Source: Pseudooceanicola sp. (lineage in GTDB: Bacteria > Pseudomonadota > Alphaproteobacteria > Rhodobacterales > Rhodobacteraceae). Taken from it: 43,510 nt of DNA. The notes beneath the pieces are model-generated. The model saw nothing but the letters and a program-made list of their open reading frames with translations, did not search any database and was not told the DNA's origin. Made by a program: the position numbers and the translations under genes. Every line of letters begins with the position of its first letter. Position 1 is the stretch's first letter. This document shows positions 26,250 to 33,518 of the stretch, piece by piece. The DNA lies in NCBI GenBank assembly GCA_002709085.1, contig PAPR01000055.1, positions 1 to 43,510 of the forward strand, written 5' to 3'.

Positions 26250-26948
26250 CTACCGCGTGTCGGAAACCGCAATGATCTGACTCTCTCGCAGCAGCTTGCG
26301 CACCATGGCGTCCTCGAAATCCGCGAACCCCTGCGCAGTTTCCAAAAAAGCCTCCGTTCCGCGCAAGACATAAGCCCGGTAATAGGCCGCCAAAGCGCCG
26401 ATCCCCGTCGCTTCGTCATCGCCCCTGGCTAACGGCGGGCCAATGACCAACCCGTTAACGATGACCCCGGCCAGATCGACGCTGCCGGGCAGCGGGCCGA
26501 CGTTCGAAGTCCCGTCGCCGGATATGTCAACGACCTGACGCCAGCAGTCCGGTTGTGCGCGCATTTCTCCCGCACCGCGCAACATAGCCGACCCGATAGC
26601 TGTGGAATAATCTGCCTGCGCCCGCGTTGTTCCCCGCAGTTGGCGCGCCACCGCCTGAGCGGACCCGGCATCGACCATATCGCGCCAAGGCACGATCATG
26701 CGCTGAAAGTCCGGCCCCGACCATTCCATGACCGCCATACGGACAGGGGCGGCCGGCATGGCGTTCAGAGCCTCCAGAACCTGCGGGTTCAACAGCGCCC
26801 CCGCCACACCATCCAGTTGCAGCCGGTACTCCCGCGCATCGACGGAGCCGGAAACGTCCAGCGCCAACAACAGCGCCTGCCGACATTGCGCCGTAGTCGA
26901 CCCGGCCCACAGAACGAATATCAATACCGCGCTGAACCAGCGCTTCAC
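26250..26948 (-). CDS. DUF1194 von Willebrand A-like secreted protein
   Basis: 232 residues, starting at GTG 26948, which overlaps the TGA of gloA as GTGA. This start gives a signal peptide (VKRWFSAVLIFVLWAGSTTAQ). The mature protein opens with ALLLALDVSGSVDAREYRLQ, where DVSGS is the MIDAS metal-binding motif of VWA domains, and continues with GSAQAV, DYSTAIGSAM and DISGDGTSNVG. VWA/MIDAS proteins bind partner proteins through a divalent metal; DUF1194 proteins are exported and of unknown function. Translation depends on termination of gloA, an odd partner for it. Longer in-frame upstream sequence is a shadow of gloA. Confidence 0.85.
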   Translation of the reverse strand: MKRWFSAVLIFVLWAGSTTAQCRQALLLALDVSGSVDAREYRLQLDGVAGALLNPQVLEALNAMPAAPVRMAVMEWSGPDFQRMIVPWRDMVDAGSAQAVARQLRGTTRAQADYSTAIGSAMLRGAGEMRAQPDCWRQVVDISGDGTSNVGPLPGSVDLAGVIVNGLVIGPPLARGDDEATGIGALAAYYRAYVLRGTEAFLETAQGFADFEDAMVRKLLRESQIIAVSDTR

Positions 26949-27373
26949 CAATGGCCAGTGTTCCCCATGCTGCTCCAGGGTTCGGCCGGGGCGAGCGCCT
27001 TGCCCTCTTGCAGCAATTCGACTGAAATATTGTCGGGCGACCGGACAAAGGCCATGCGGCCATCGCGCGGTGGCCGGTTGATAGTGACGCCGTTGTCCTG
27101 AAGGTGCTGACACATCTCGTAGATATCGCTTACGGAATAGGCGAGGTGGCCGAAATGACGGCTGTCGGAGGGCAATTCATCGTCCCCATCCCAGTTGTAG
27201 GTCAATTCCACGGGGCATTCCTCCTGCCCCTCGGGCGCCATGAAAATCAGCGAGAAGCGCCCCTGCTCACTGTCTATCCTCCGGATTTCCTTGAGGCCGA
27301 GCAGTTCGTAAAATGCCATGCTTTTTTCCAGGTCCTTCACGCGGACCATTGTGTGTAGATAGCGGGTGGTCAT
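26945..27373 (-). CDS. gloA: Lactoylglutathione lyase (glyoxalase I)
   Basis: 142 residues from ATG 27373. Isomerises the methylglyoxal-glutathione hemithioacetal to S-lactoylglutathione. The VOC fold has two halves: YLHTMVRVKDLEKSMAFYEL with the first metal-ligand His and FMAPEGQEECPVELTYNW with a Glu; then HFGHLAYSVSDIYEMCQHL with the second His and RSPDNISVELLQEG with the last Glu. Length and all four ligand positions match single-domain Ni-type glyoxalase I. It is followed directly by the overlapping DUF1194 gene and lies about 200 bases from divergent thyA. Confidence 0.92.
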   Translation of the reverse strand: MTTRYLHTMVRVKDLEKSMAFYELLGLKEIRRIDSEQGRFSLIFMAPEGQEECPVELTYNWDGDDELPSDSRHFGHLAYSVSDIYEMCQHLQDNGVTINRPPRDGRMAFVRSPDNISVELLQEGKALAPAEPWSSMGNTGHW

Positions 27374-27575
27374 GGAATGCTCCCTCTTCGCGCATTTCCA
27401 ATCAGGATAGGCCCATTCCACGCCCTGTCGAGGGGCCTGTTGTCCTGCCCGGCATTTCGCACTCCCCCATCACGGCTTTGGAGACCAAGTCGTTGATGTG
27501 GGATCTGGATGCGCATGGCTGCATTGTCTAAGGTGCGCTACAACTTTCTCTCCGCACATCGATCGAGGCCCGCCA

Positions 27576-28472
27576 ATGCGCCATCCTGAATACCAATACC
27601 TCGACCTGCTGGCCCAAGTGCTTGAGACAGGAGACGAGCGCATCGACAGGACCGGCGTCGGCACGCGGTCCATATTCGGTTCAATGGTGCGCTTTGATCT
27701 ATCCAATGGGACTGTGCCGATCCTCACGACAAAGCGAGTCTACTGGAAGACAGCCGTGAAAGAGATGCTGTGGTTTCTGACAGGCGGGACGAACATTCAA
27801 CCGCTCTTGCGTGAGAATGTCCGCATCTGGACCGACTGGCCTTTGGCCGCCTATCGACGTGAGACATCCGAGGACATCACGCAGGAAGCTTTCGAGCAGC
27901 GCGTCATCGAGGATGACGCCTTTGCCGCGCGGTGGGGTGAGCTCGGCCCCGTTTACGGAAAACAATGGCGTCGGTGGCTGGGTTCGGACGGGAAGGAGCA
28001 TGACCAGATCGCTGATCTCATCCGGAGCCTTCGGGAAAATCCGACGAGCCGTCGCATGCTTTTCCACGGCTGGAACGTGTCGGAACTCGGCGCTATGGCT
28101 TTGCCGCCGTGCCACATGGTCTACCAATATCATGTCACCTCTGACGGACGTTTGAATTGTCTTTTGTTTCAAAGGTCTGTCGACCTTCTCCTCGGCGCGG
28201 CCTTCAATTTTGTCGGCGCGACCGCTCTGCAGTTGATGCTGGCGCAACAGGCCGGATTACGCCCCGGAGAGTTGGTGTGGGTCGGTGGTGACGTCCACCT
28301 GTACCTCAATCACCTCGAACAGGCCCGCGAGCAAATCTCGCGTGAGCCGCGCCCGTTTCCCCGGATGACACTCGCGTCCCGAGCCAGCAGCATCGACGAC
28401 TACCGGATTGAGGACTTTGAGGTTGAGGGCTACGCGCCCCATGCCGCGATCCGGGCAGACGTGGCTGTGTGA
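27576..28472 (+). CDS. thyA: Thymidylate synthase (ThyA)
   Basis: 298 residues from ATG 27576 (GAGG upstream). Methylates dUMP to dTMP using methylene-tetrahydrofolate and leaves dihydrofolate. Motifs: DRTGVGTRSIFG and the phosphate-binding arginine in TSRRMLFHGWNV. The catalytic cysteine is in ALPPCHMVYQYHV (C179); then CLLFQRSVDLLLGAAFNF and VWVGGDVHLYLNH. It is about 35 residues longer than E. coli ThyA because of an insertion at about 97-120 (TSEDITQEAFEQRVIEDDAF), as in many bacterial ThyA proteins. The dihydrofolate reductase gene folA that often follows thyA is absent here; a degenerate crotonase fragment comes next instead. Confidence 0.96.
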   Translation: MRHPEYQYLDLLAQVLETGDERIDRTGVGTRSIFGSMVRFDLSNGTVPILTTKRVYWKTAVKEMLWFLTGGTNIQPLLRENVRIWTDWPLAAYRRETSEDITQEAFEQRVIEDDAFAARWGELGPVYGKQWRRWLGSDGKEHDQIADLIRSLRENPTSRRMLFHGWNVSELGAMALPPCHMVYQYHVTSDGRLNCLLFQRSVDLLLGAAFNFVGATALQLMLAQQAGLRPGELVWVGGDVHLYLNHLEQAREQISREPRPFPRMTLASRASSIDDYRIEDFEVEGYAPHAAIRADVAV

Positions 28473-28559
28473 GCATCGCTCCGTCGATCGGGATAGTTAT
28501 TTATAAGCGATCCGTTAAGTCGTGACCTTTAGCCAACCTCGCAGCTTCACCTGCCTGAG

Positions 28560-28793
28560 GTGTTGGAGCCTGTAGCCTGTGCCATGATCAAAGAGTTTAC
28601 CCCCCTACCGTTCCGATTGGCGCGACAAGCCAAGCCGTCGATCACCAAGGGTTTGTACATGGCGCCGGCCAAGGGTATGATATTCGAGAGCGAATTCTAT
28701 ACGCCGCTGGTCGCGACCGACGACCAGCAAGAGGGCGCAGCCGCCAGGTCGGTGGTAAATGGAATTCGAGGACTGTTGAGGAGGATAGCATGA
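28560..28793 (+). pseudogene. C-terminal remnant of an enoyl-CoA hydratase (crotonase) gene
   Basis: The 77-codon frame reads like the last part of a crotonase. PLPFRLARQAKPSITKGLYM matches the usual helix of the type PLALRLAKQAINRGLD. The next stretch GMIFESEFYTPLVATDDQQEG matches the family pattern GLxxExxxxxxLxATxDxxEG. The catalytic N-terminal domain with the oxyanion-hole loops is absent. I see no continuation upstream, where thyA ends 87 bases before, so this is best read as a deletion remnant. The frame opens with GTG 28560 or ATG 28584 and its TGA overlaps the ATG of the lyase gene (ATGA), so the fragment may still be translated and couple to the lyase. It could equally be a short functional leader peptide. 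Confidence 0.65.
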
Positions 28794-29746
28794 CACACGT
28801 TCACATTCGGGAAGTCGGGCTTCGCGATGGCCTGCAACTGGTCAAGACCCTTGTCCCCGCTGAGGTCAAACTGGAATGGTTCAATGACTCCGCCGCAGCC
28901 GGGGTGCCGGAAATAGAGGTCACCTCCTTTGTGCCGTCGCATGTGATCCCGCAATTCGCCGACGCCGATGCCGTCATGCGGGGGGCGATGGGGCGGAGCG
29001 GGACGCTTGCCTCGGCCCTTGCGGTCAACTTGAAAGGCGCACAGCGGGCCTATGATCTGGGCGTGGCGAAACTGAACTATGTCGTTTCCGCCAGCGAAGA
29101 GCATAGCCTCTCCAACGTCCGTCGCACACCTGCGGTCGCGATGGAAGCTTTCTACGCCATGGTCGCGGAACGAAAGGAGCGGGGCCTGGAGGGATCGGTG
29201 GAGCTTAGCTGCGGTGTGGCGACCTCTTTCGGGTGCTCCTTGCAGGGCGAGGTTGCGCAGGACGAGGTGGTCCGGCTGGCCGTCTCCGCCGCCGAAGCCG
29301 GCGCGGACGAAATCATGATCGCGGACACGGTGGGTTTCGCCGATCCGGTGCGGGTCCGTACCCTGTTCAAGGCCGTGCGCGACGCTGTCGGCGACATCCC
29401 GGTCGCGGCGCATTTCCATGACACACGCGGGTTGGGCCTGGCCAATGTGCTGGCCGCCGTCGAGGTGGACATCCATCGGTTCGACGCGTCGCTCGGCGGT
29501 CTGGGCGGGTGTCCCTTTGCGCCTGGAGCCACCGGCAATATCAACACCGAGGACACGGTATACCTGCTGGAAACGATGGGGCTATCCACAGGTATTGACC
29601 TTGAGGCGCTGTTGGCTCTGCGCGCCAAGCTGCCCGGCTGGTTGCCCAATGAACGCATCGGCGGCTCTGTTCAACGTGCGGGTATTCCGCACTTGCCCAA
29701 GAGCTTCCCGTCGCTTGCGCGTGCAATGGCTGATCCGGTCGCGTAG
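28790..29746 (+). CDS. mvaB: Hydroxymethylglutaryl-CoA lyase family enzyme
   Basis: 318 residues. HMG-CoA lyase cleaves 3-hydroxy-3-methylglutaryl-CoA to acetoacetate and acetyl-CoA, as in leucine breakdown. The TIM-barrel features are EVGLRDGLQ with the catalytic Arg-Asp pair (D13), EVTSFVPSHVIPQF, and AHFHDTRGLGLAN with the metal-binding HxH. The signature GGLGGCPFAPGATGN carries the active-site cysteine (C241). Members next to acyl-CoA dehydrogenases, CoA-transferases and TRAP transporters often act on related hydroxyacyl-CoAs, so the true substrate is open. The ATG overlaps the stop of the crotonase remnant, implying a former hydratase-lyase pair. The GntR regulator lies downstream on the same strand. 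Confidence 0.9.
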   Translation: MTHVHIREVGLRDGLQLVKTLVPAEVKLEWFNDSAAAGVPEIEVTSFVPSHVIPQFADADAVMRGAMGRSGTLASALAVNLKGAQRAYDLGVAKLNYVVSASEEHSLSNVRRTPAVAMEAFYAMVAERKERGLEGSVELSCGVATSFGCSLQGEVAQDEVVRLAVSAAEAGADEIMIADTVGFADPVRVRTLFKAVRDAVGDIPVAAHFHDTRGLGLANVLAAVEVDIHRFDASLGGLGGCPFAPGATGNINTEDTVYLLETMGLSTGIDLEALLALRAKLPGWLPNERIGGSVQRAGIPHLPKSFPSLARAMADPVA

Positions 29747-29971
29747 CGATCGCGTTTGAGATGGGGTGGCGCCGCGCGATCAAATCCGGCGTCTCCGTTC
29801 AGATACCTTTACGCTCGCGGCGTCCGGTTCGCGGATCAAACTCGGCCCGACCCGGAGACTGTGCCGGGTTTGCACGACCCTTTCGACATCGCCGAGTGCC
29901 AGCATCGGATCGCTACGACGCGCCCGTCGCCCGCAGTTTGCAACCTGAGGGGGCGACACCCTACTAACTTG

Positions 29972-29987
29972 TTATGTTCGAATAAAT
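29972..29987 (+). promoter_or_regulatory. Candidate GntR operator, site 1
   Basis: TTATGTTCGAATAAAT, a 16-base site centred on TTC|GAA. It resembles three other sites at 30055, 33411 and 36915. Centre-to-centre distance to site 2 is 83 bases, close to eight helical turns, which would suit a looped repressor complex. Confidence 0.5.
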
Positions 29988-30054
29988 GCTGGATTTGGTC
30001 AGGGTACGGCTGATTTCGGACCGATGTGATGGTCGTGGGGGCTAGTCTAGGCTC

Positions 30055-30070
30055 ATTTATCCGAATACAT
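30055..30070 (+). promoter_or_regulatory. Candidate GntR operator, site 2
   Basis: ATTTATCCGAATACAT, with six of eight half-site positions symmetric about CC|GA. Placed 50 bases ahead of the inferred GntR start codon, where binding would repress the gene's own transcription. Confidence 0.5.
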
Positions 30071-30120
30071 TTGTGTGCAACCGCTGGTGGTAAGGCTTCA
30101 CTAGGAAAAGGACTTCGGCC

Positions 30121-30879
30121 CTGACAACGACAAGCAACAACAGCCAACAGGAGTCCGAGCGGGGATCAAGGGTCCGGGCTATCGCCGGAACACTTACCGA
30201 TGAAATAGCCTCCGGCATCCCCAAGGTCGGCGATCGCTTTCCTCGCGAGATGGAGCTTCAGGCCCGGTTCGATGTCGGGCGGCATACGATCCGCGAAGCG
30301 CTCAAACTGCTGACCGAGAAGGGGTTGATCTCTCGACGGCAGAAATCCGGCACATTCGTTCTCTCGGACACGCCGATTTCGCCCTATGTGCACACGCTTC
30401 GCGACCTGCCCGGCCTGCTGGACTTCGCGCAGACGACGCGGCTGGATATACGGCATATCTCTGGTGTCTCGGGCTCTTCGCAGCTGCTTGAGGGCTACGA
30501 TAATCTGACGACGTTTCGATGGCTGCGCGTAGCGGGCCTGCGCACCGTTCGGGCCAATGGAACACCCCTGTGTTGGTCCGAAGTGCTGATCCGGAAAGAC
30601 CTCGCGCCGCCGCGTGAGGTTATTTTGTCGACGGACCGGGCGCTGTACGACGAAACGATGCGGCACAATGGTACTCGGCTGGAGTACGTCGAACAGGAAG
30701 CCGTGGCGATGTTGCAACCACCGGCCATGGCCAAAATCTTCAACGTCCCAGAGAATTCCGCCGCCCTGCTGATCAAGAGGCGGTTCGTGTCCCATTCCGG
30801 CGAGACCTTCGAGGTATCACAAAACCTGTATCCGGCGGCGCGCTACAAGCTGCACAGCATCTTTCGTCAACGACCCTGA
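30121..30879 (+). CDS. GntR family regulator with UTRA effector domain (HutC type), probable CTG start
   Basis: 252 residues if translation starts at CTG 30121, preceded by AAGGA with an 8-base spacer. No ATG, GTG or TTG lies between the in-frame stop at 30091 and ATG 30250. Starting at 30250 would remove the first helix (IAGTLTDEIASGIP) of the winged helix-turn-helix. The wHTH (about 19-82) reads FPREMELQARFDVGRHTIREAL, then EKGLISRRQKSGTFV. The C-terminal UTRA fold (about 105-250) ends LEYVEQEAVAMLQPPAMAKI, ALLIKRRFVSHSGETF, SQNLYPAARYKLHSI. UTRA domains bind small carboxylates or sugars as inducers. Neighbouring uptake and acyl-CoA genes, with shared operator-like sites, make it the likely local repressor. 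Confidence 0.88.
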   Translation: MTTTSNNSQQESERGSRVRAIAGTLTDEIASGIPKVGDRFPREMELQARFDVGRHTIREALKLLTEKGLISRRQKSGTFVLSDTPISPYVHTLRDLPGLLDFAQTTRLDIRHISGVSGSSQLLEGYDNLTTFRWLRVAGLRTVRANGTPLCWSEVLIRKDLAPPREVILSTDRALYDETMRHNGTRLEYVEQEAVAMLQPPAMAKIFNVPENSAALLIKRRFVSHSGETFEVSQNLYPAARYKLHSIFRQRP

Positions 30880-31009
30880 CCTTTTAGCTAGCGGCGCACA
30901 CTTGGTCAGCGGAACCGAGAGCGAACAGTAGACTTTCTACCGGGGCGCTTTGAAGCGCGGGCCGCATACGGGCGCTTGCCGACACCGGCTCGAGACTCCT
31001 TGGCGGATA

Positions 31010-32170
31010 TCAAAGACCCAGAACGTTCTTGGCCACGATCCCACGCTGCACCTCCGAGGTGCCGCCGTAGATGGTTGTTTGCAAGGTGTGCACCCAAAGG
31101 GCCGACGTGTTGACCTCAGAATCCTGCGGCGCGACATAACCCGCGGCATCGCCGACCAGCTCCATCGCCTCCATCGCTATCCGCTGGTAAAGCTCGGTCT
31201 GGTTGATCTTGAGCAGCGACACATCCGGACCAATCTTTTCACCGGACTTCAGTTTGTCGACAAAGCTTTCGTACAACGACACATGGTCCGCAAGCTCTAG
31301 CGCCAGCAGCATGTACCGGTCGCGAAAGGCCGAATCCTCCCACGAGCCGGTTTCGCGCGCCACATCTTCGAGACGGCTCAGCGCCAGCGACGACTGCGCG
31401 GGCGACCCGACAAAGATGCGTTCAAAGCCGAGCAATGCCTTCGCGATCGTCCATCCGGAATTCAACTCCCCCACCAGCGCATCCAGCGGGACACGAACAT
31501 CGTCAAAGAAAACTTCGCAAAAATCGTCGGTTCTGGTTAATGTGAGGATCGGTCTGACCTCGACGCCGGGCGTGTCTGTCGGCACGAGGAAGAAGCTTAT
31601 CCCCTCCTGGTTCTTTGCGCTCTTGTCGGTGCGGGCCAGCAGGTAAATCCAGTTCGCGTCATTGCCGAGCGAGGTCCAGATTTTTTGTCCATTGATGACC
31701 CATTCATCACCGTCACGCACGGCTTCTGTCCGCAGGCTGGCCAGATCAGAGCCTGCGTTGGGTTCGCTATAGCCCTGTGCCCAGATATGTTCGCCCGTGT
31801 GGATCTTGGGGAGGAAATAATCGCGCTGGGCCTGCGTGCCGTAGTCGATCAGCAGCGGCCCCAACATGATGACGCCCTGATCGTTGACGCGGGTACAGCC
31901 GTGGCGTTCTAACTCCTCGATATAGATGACGCGCTTGGCCGGGCCCAATCCCATGCCGCCGTGTTCGCGCGGCCAGTTTGGCGCCAGCCAGCCCTTTTCG
32001 GACAGCAGGTCATACCAGACCTTGGAATCCTTGTGGTGCAGGCGGTTCAGCGGAAACCTCAGCTCCTCCGGGTAGTTTTTCTGAACCCAGTCGCGGACCT
32101 CGGCGCGAAAGGCCGCATCGGTCATCTCATTGTAATCGCGGCCCGAATGGGGGGTGGTCGTTGTGTCCAT
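31010..32170 (-). CDS. Acyl-CoA dehydrogenase, large (catalytic) subunit of a two-subunit type
   Basis: 386 residues; ATG 32170 follows GGGAAGGATAGG. FAD enzyme that oxidises an acyl-CoA to the 2-enoyl-CoA. Motifs: WLAPNWPREHGGMGL, QGYSEPNAGSDLASLRTEA (FAD/substrate), INGQKIWTSLGNDANWIYLL, and the C-terminal TTIYGGTSEVQRGIVAKNVL. The position of the MCAD catalytic glutamate is Gly in YGGT. The base is therefore probably E250 in ALLGFERIFVGS, as in isovaleryl-CoA dehydrogenase and in PimC/FadE-type heteromers. Its partner subunit gene lies 15 bases upstream. The pimeloyl-CoA (PimC-PimD) and steroid side-chain dehydrogenases have this pairing, so a dicarboxylic, branched or bulky acyl-CoA is a reasonable guess. 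Confidence 0.92.
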   Translation of the reverse strand: MDTTTTPHSGRDYNEMTDAAFRAEVRDWVQKNYPEELRFPLNRLHHKDSKVWYDLLSEKGWLAPNWPREHGGMGLGPAKRVIYIEELERHGCTRVNDQGVIMLGPLLIDYGTQAQRDYFLPKIHTGEHIWAQGYSEPNAGSDLASLRTEAVRDGDEWVINGQKIWTSLGNDANWIYLLARTDKSAKNQEGISFFLVPTDTPGVEVRPILTLTRTDDFCEVFFDDVRVPLDALVGELNSGWTIAKALLGFERIFVGSPAQSSLALSRLEDVARETGSWEDSAFRDRYMLLALELADHVSLYESFVDKLKSGEKIGPDVSLLKINQTELYQRIAMEAMELVGDAAGYVAPQDSEVNTSALWVHTLQTTIYGGTSEVQRGIVAKNVLGL

Positions 32171-32185
32171 GATCCTATCCTTCCC

Positions 32186-33253
32186 TCATGCGACCTGATC
32201 GGACGGCATGGCAGCCACCGTCCGCGACAGGGCGTCATAGCGCCGTCTGTGTGTGCTCGCGGTGCCGTATTGATTAAAGAGGGTTGCGATTTTGCGGGTA
32301 TAAAGTCCGATGTCGTGCTCGTCCGTGATGGCGACTGCGCCGTGCATCTGGGTGCTGTGACGCGAGATGAGCATGGCCGTGTCCGAGGCGCGGGCTTTGG
32401 CGCGTGACACGCTCATCCTGCGCGCATCGAGGGACTCTTCGGTCTCGAATTTGGCCACACAATCGGCCAGCACCGCCCTTGTGATCTCTAGCTGCAGCTT
32501 CATGTCCACGGCCCGATGCTGGATCACCTGAAAGGACCCAATGGCCCGGCCGAACTGGTGGCGCATCTTGACGTAATCGAGCGTCATTTCAAACGCGCGG
32601 TCCGCGGCGCCGAGCAGATAAGCCGCCGTTGCCAGCGTCGCACGTTCGCGCGCCATCGATAGATCGCCCAGCGGTCTGGCGTGAACCGCGTTAAACGTCA
32701 CTTTGGAATAGGTCCCGCCGTCGAGAGTATCAGAGGGCTCGATCGTGCAATCCTTAGCCGCGATATAAGCCGATCCATCGTTCGTCTGCACGACGAACCC
32801 ATGTGCGCAAAGGGCGCTGGGGACGCGGTCCGCCGAACCTGTCAGGGTGGCATTCTCGCCAACGGCCGAGAGTGAAGCATCGCCGACCAACTCTTGCCAA
32901 ATAGGCATGACGACCAGAGCGCCGGTAAGCGTATCCGCCAAGAGGTCCGCAGGCAGGTCAGGCGCAATCGAAGCCACCGCGATCAACGGTTCAGGCACCA
33001 GCGCACGACCCAACTCCTCGGCCAGGCCAAGGAATTCGCTCATGCCCAGGCCAATGCCGTCCGAGCTTTCGTCGACGAGTATCCCGATCCACCCAAGGTC
33101 GGCCATCTTTTGCCAAGTGGCGTCATCGGTGCCCGGCTTAGTGAAACGCAAGGCCCGGATCCGTTGCAAATCGCCGGGGGATCCGGTGATTGCGGCGGCG
33201 CTGTTCCGGATCATCCGAATATTTTGCGCGCGCTCATCGGCATTGTCGGTCAT
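32186..33253 (-). CDS. Acyl-CoA dehydrogenase, small subunit of a two-subunit type
   Basis: 355 residues. Of two adjacent ATGs, the one at 33253 has the better spacing (7 bases) from GGAG; the longer frame to 33412 is arginine-rich non-coding sequence. The N-terminal helical domain has WQKMADLGWIGILVDESSDGIGLGM in which several usual FAD contacts are replaced, and EFLGLAEELGRALVPEPLI. The C-terminal domain keeps YVKMRHQFGRAIGSFQVIQH, the FAD-pyrophosphate arginine motif. The middle beta domain is short and lacks the SEP/GSD flavin motif seen in the large subunit. These features fit the beta subunit of alpha2beta2 enzymes such as PimD or FadE29. It heads a two-gene operon with the large subunit. 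Confidence 0.88.
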   Translation of the reverse strand: MTDNADERAQNIRMIRNSAAAITGSPGDLQRIRALRFTKPGTDDATWQKMADLGWIGILVDESSDGIGLGMSEFLGLAEELGRALVPEPLIAVASIAPDLPADLLADTLTGALVVMPIWQELVGDASLSAVGENATLTGSADRVPSALCAHGFVVQTNDGSAYIAAKDCTIEPSDTLDGGTYSKVTFNAVHARPLGDLSMARERATLATAAYLLGAADRAFEMTLDYVKMRHQFGRAIGSFQVIQHRAVDMKLQLEITRAVLADCVAKFETEESLDARRMSVSRAKARASDTAMLISRHSTQMHGAVAITDEHDIGLYTRKIATLFNQYGTASTHRRRYDALSRTVAAMPSDQVA

Positions 33254-33406
33254 CATTCGTCTCCGGTTTGATTTGCGAGAAAGGGCAGGACCGGCCCAAC
33301 GTATTTGAGGAATCGAACTGTGACTTTTCCCCGATCCGCTCGACCAGATTTCACCCCGCCGAAGTCGCTCCACGACTGGGCTACGTTTTTCACGCGCACT
33401 GTTTTC

Positions 33407-33426
33407 TGTCAATAGTTCGAAGAATA
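33407..33426 (-). promoter_or_regulatory. Candidate GntR operator overlapping a -35 box, acyl-CoA dehydrogenase operon
   Basis: On the minus strand TATTCTTCGAACTATT (33426 to 33411) matches the site in front of the TRAP-TAXI operon at 13 of 16 positions. Its last bases run into TTGACA (33412 to 33407), a perfect -35 box. The -10 element 16-18 bases further on is weak. The site lies about 160 bases before the small-subunit start. The rest of the 262-base gap holds the TRAP terminator and nothing else I can name. Confidence 0.5.
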
Positions 33427-33493
33427 CTCAATGCCTGCGAGGCCTGCGCCGAGCCCTTAGTCATCTGCACGACCCATGGCGCCAATCTGAAAG

Positions 33494-33518
33494 GACACGA
33501 CGCCGCAACGTCGTGTCA
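33494..33518 (-). terminator. Intrinsic terminator overlapping the TRAP permease stop codon
   Basis: GACACGACG (33494-33502) pairs with CGTCGTGTC (33509-33517) around a 6-base loop. Read in the minus direction the 9-bp stem is followed by CTTTC. The permease stop codon TGA (33518-33516) lies in the first arm, so the hairpin forms only as ribosomes leave. It separates the importer operon from the acyl-CoA dehydrogenase operon. Confidence 0.65.

Larger units (their letters stand above)
29747..30120. other. 374-base intergenic region ahead of the GntR gene
   Basis: Short open frames here have no credible protein. The first half is GC-rich and featureless to my eye; the second half turns AT-rich and holds two similar operator-like sites described separately. 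I see no convincing -35/-10 pair, although an AT-rich segment around 29965-29990 is the best promoter candidate. Confidence 0.6.

Noticed and set aside
29756-30013. Short overlapping plus-strand frames between the HMG-CoA lyase and GntR genes.
   Set aside because: No ribosome-binding sites, no motifs, and they run through the operator-like AT-rich segment.
30945-30958. GCGCTT/AAGCGC hairpin between the convergent GntR and acyl-CoA dehydrogenase genes.
   Set aside because: Only six pairs with almost no loop and no U-tract on either strand; too weak to call a terminator.
33209-33224. GATCATCCGAATATTT inside the small acyl-CoA dehydrogenase subunit gene, resembling the GntR operator sites.
   Set aside because: It lies within coding sequence about 30-45 bases after the start and breaks the consensus at a column invariant in the four promoter sites, so I left it out of the motif set.
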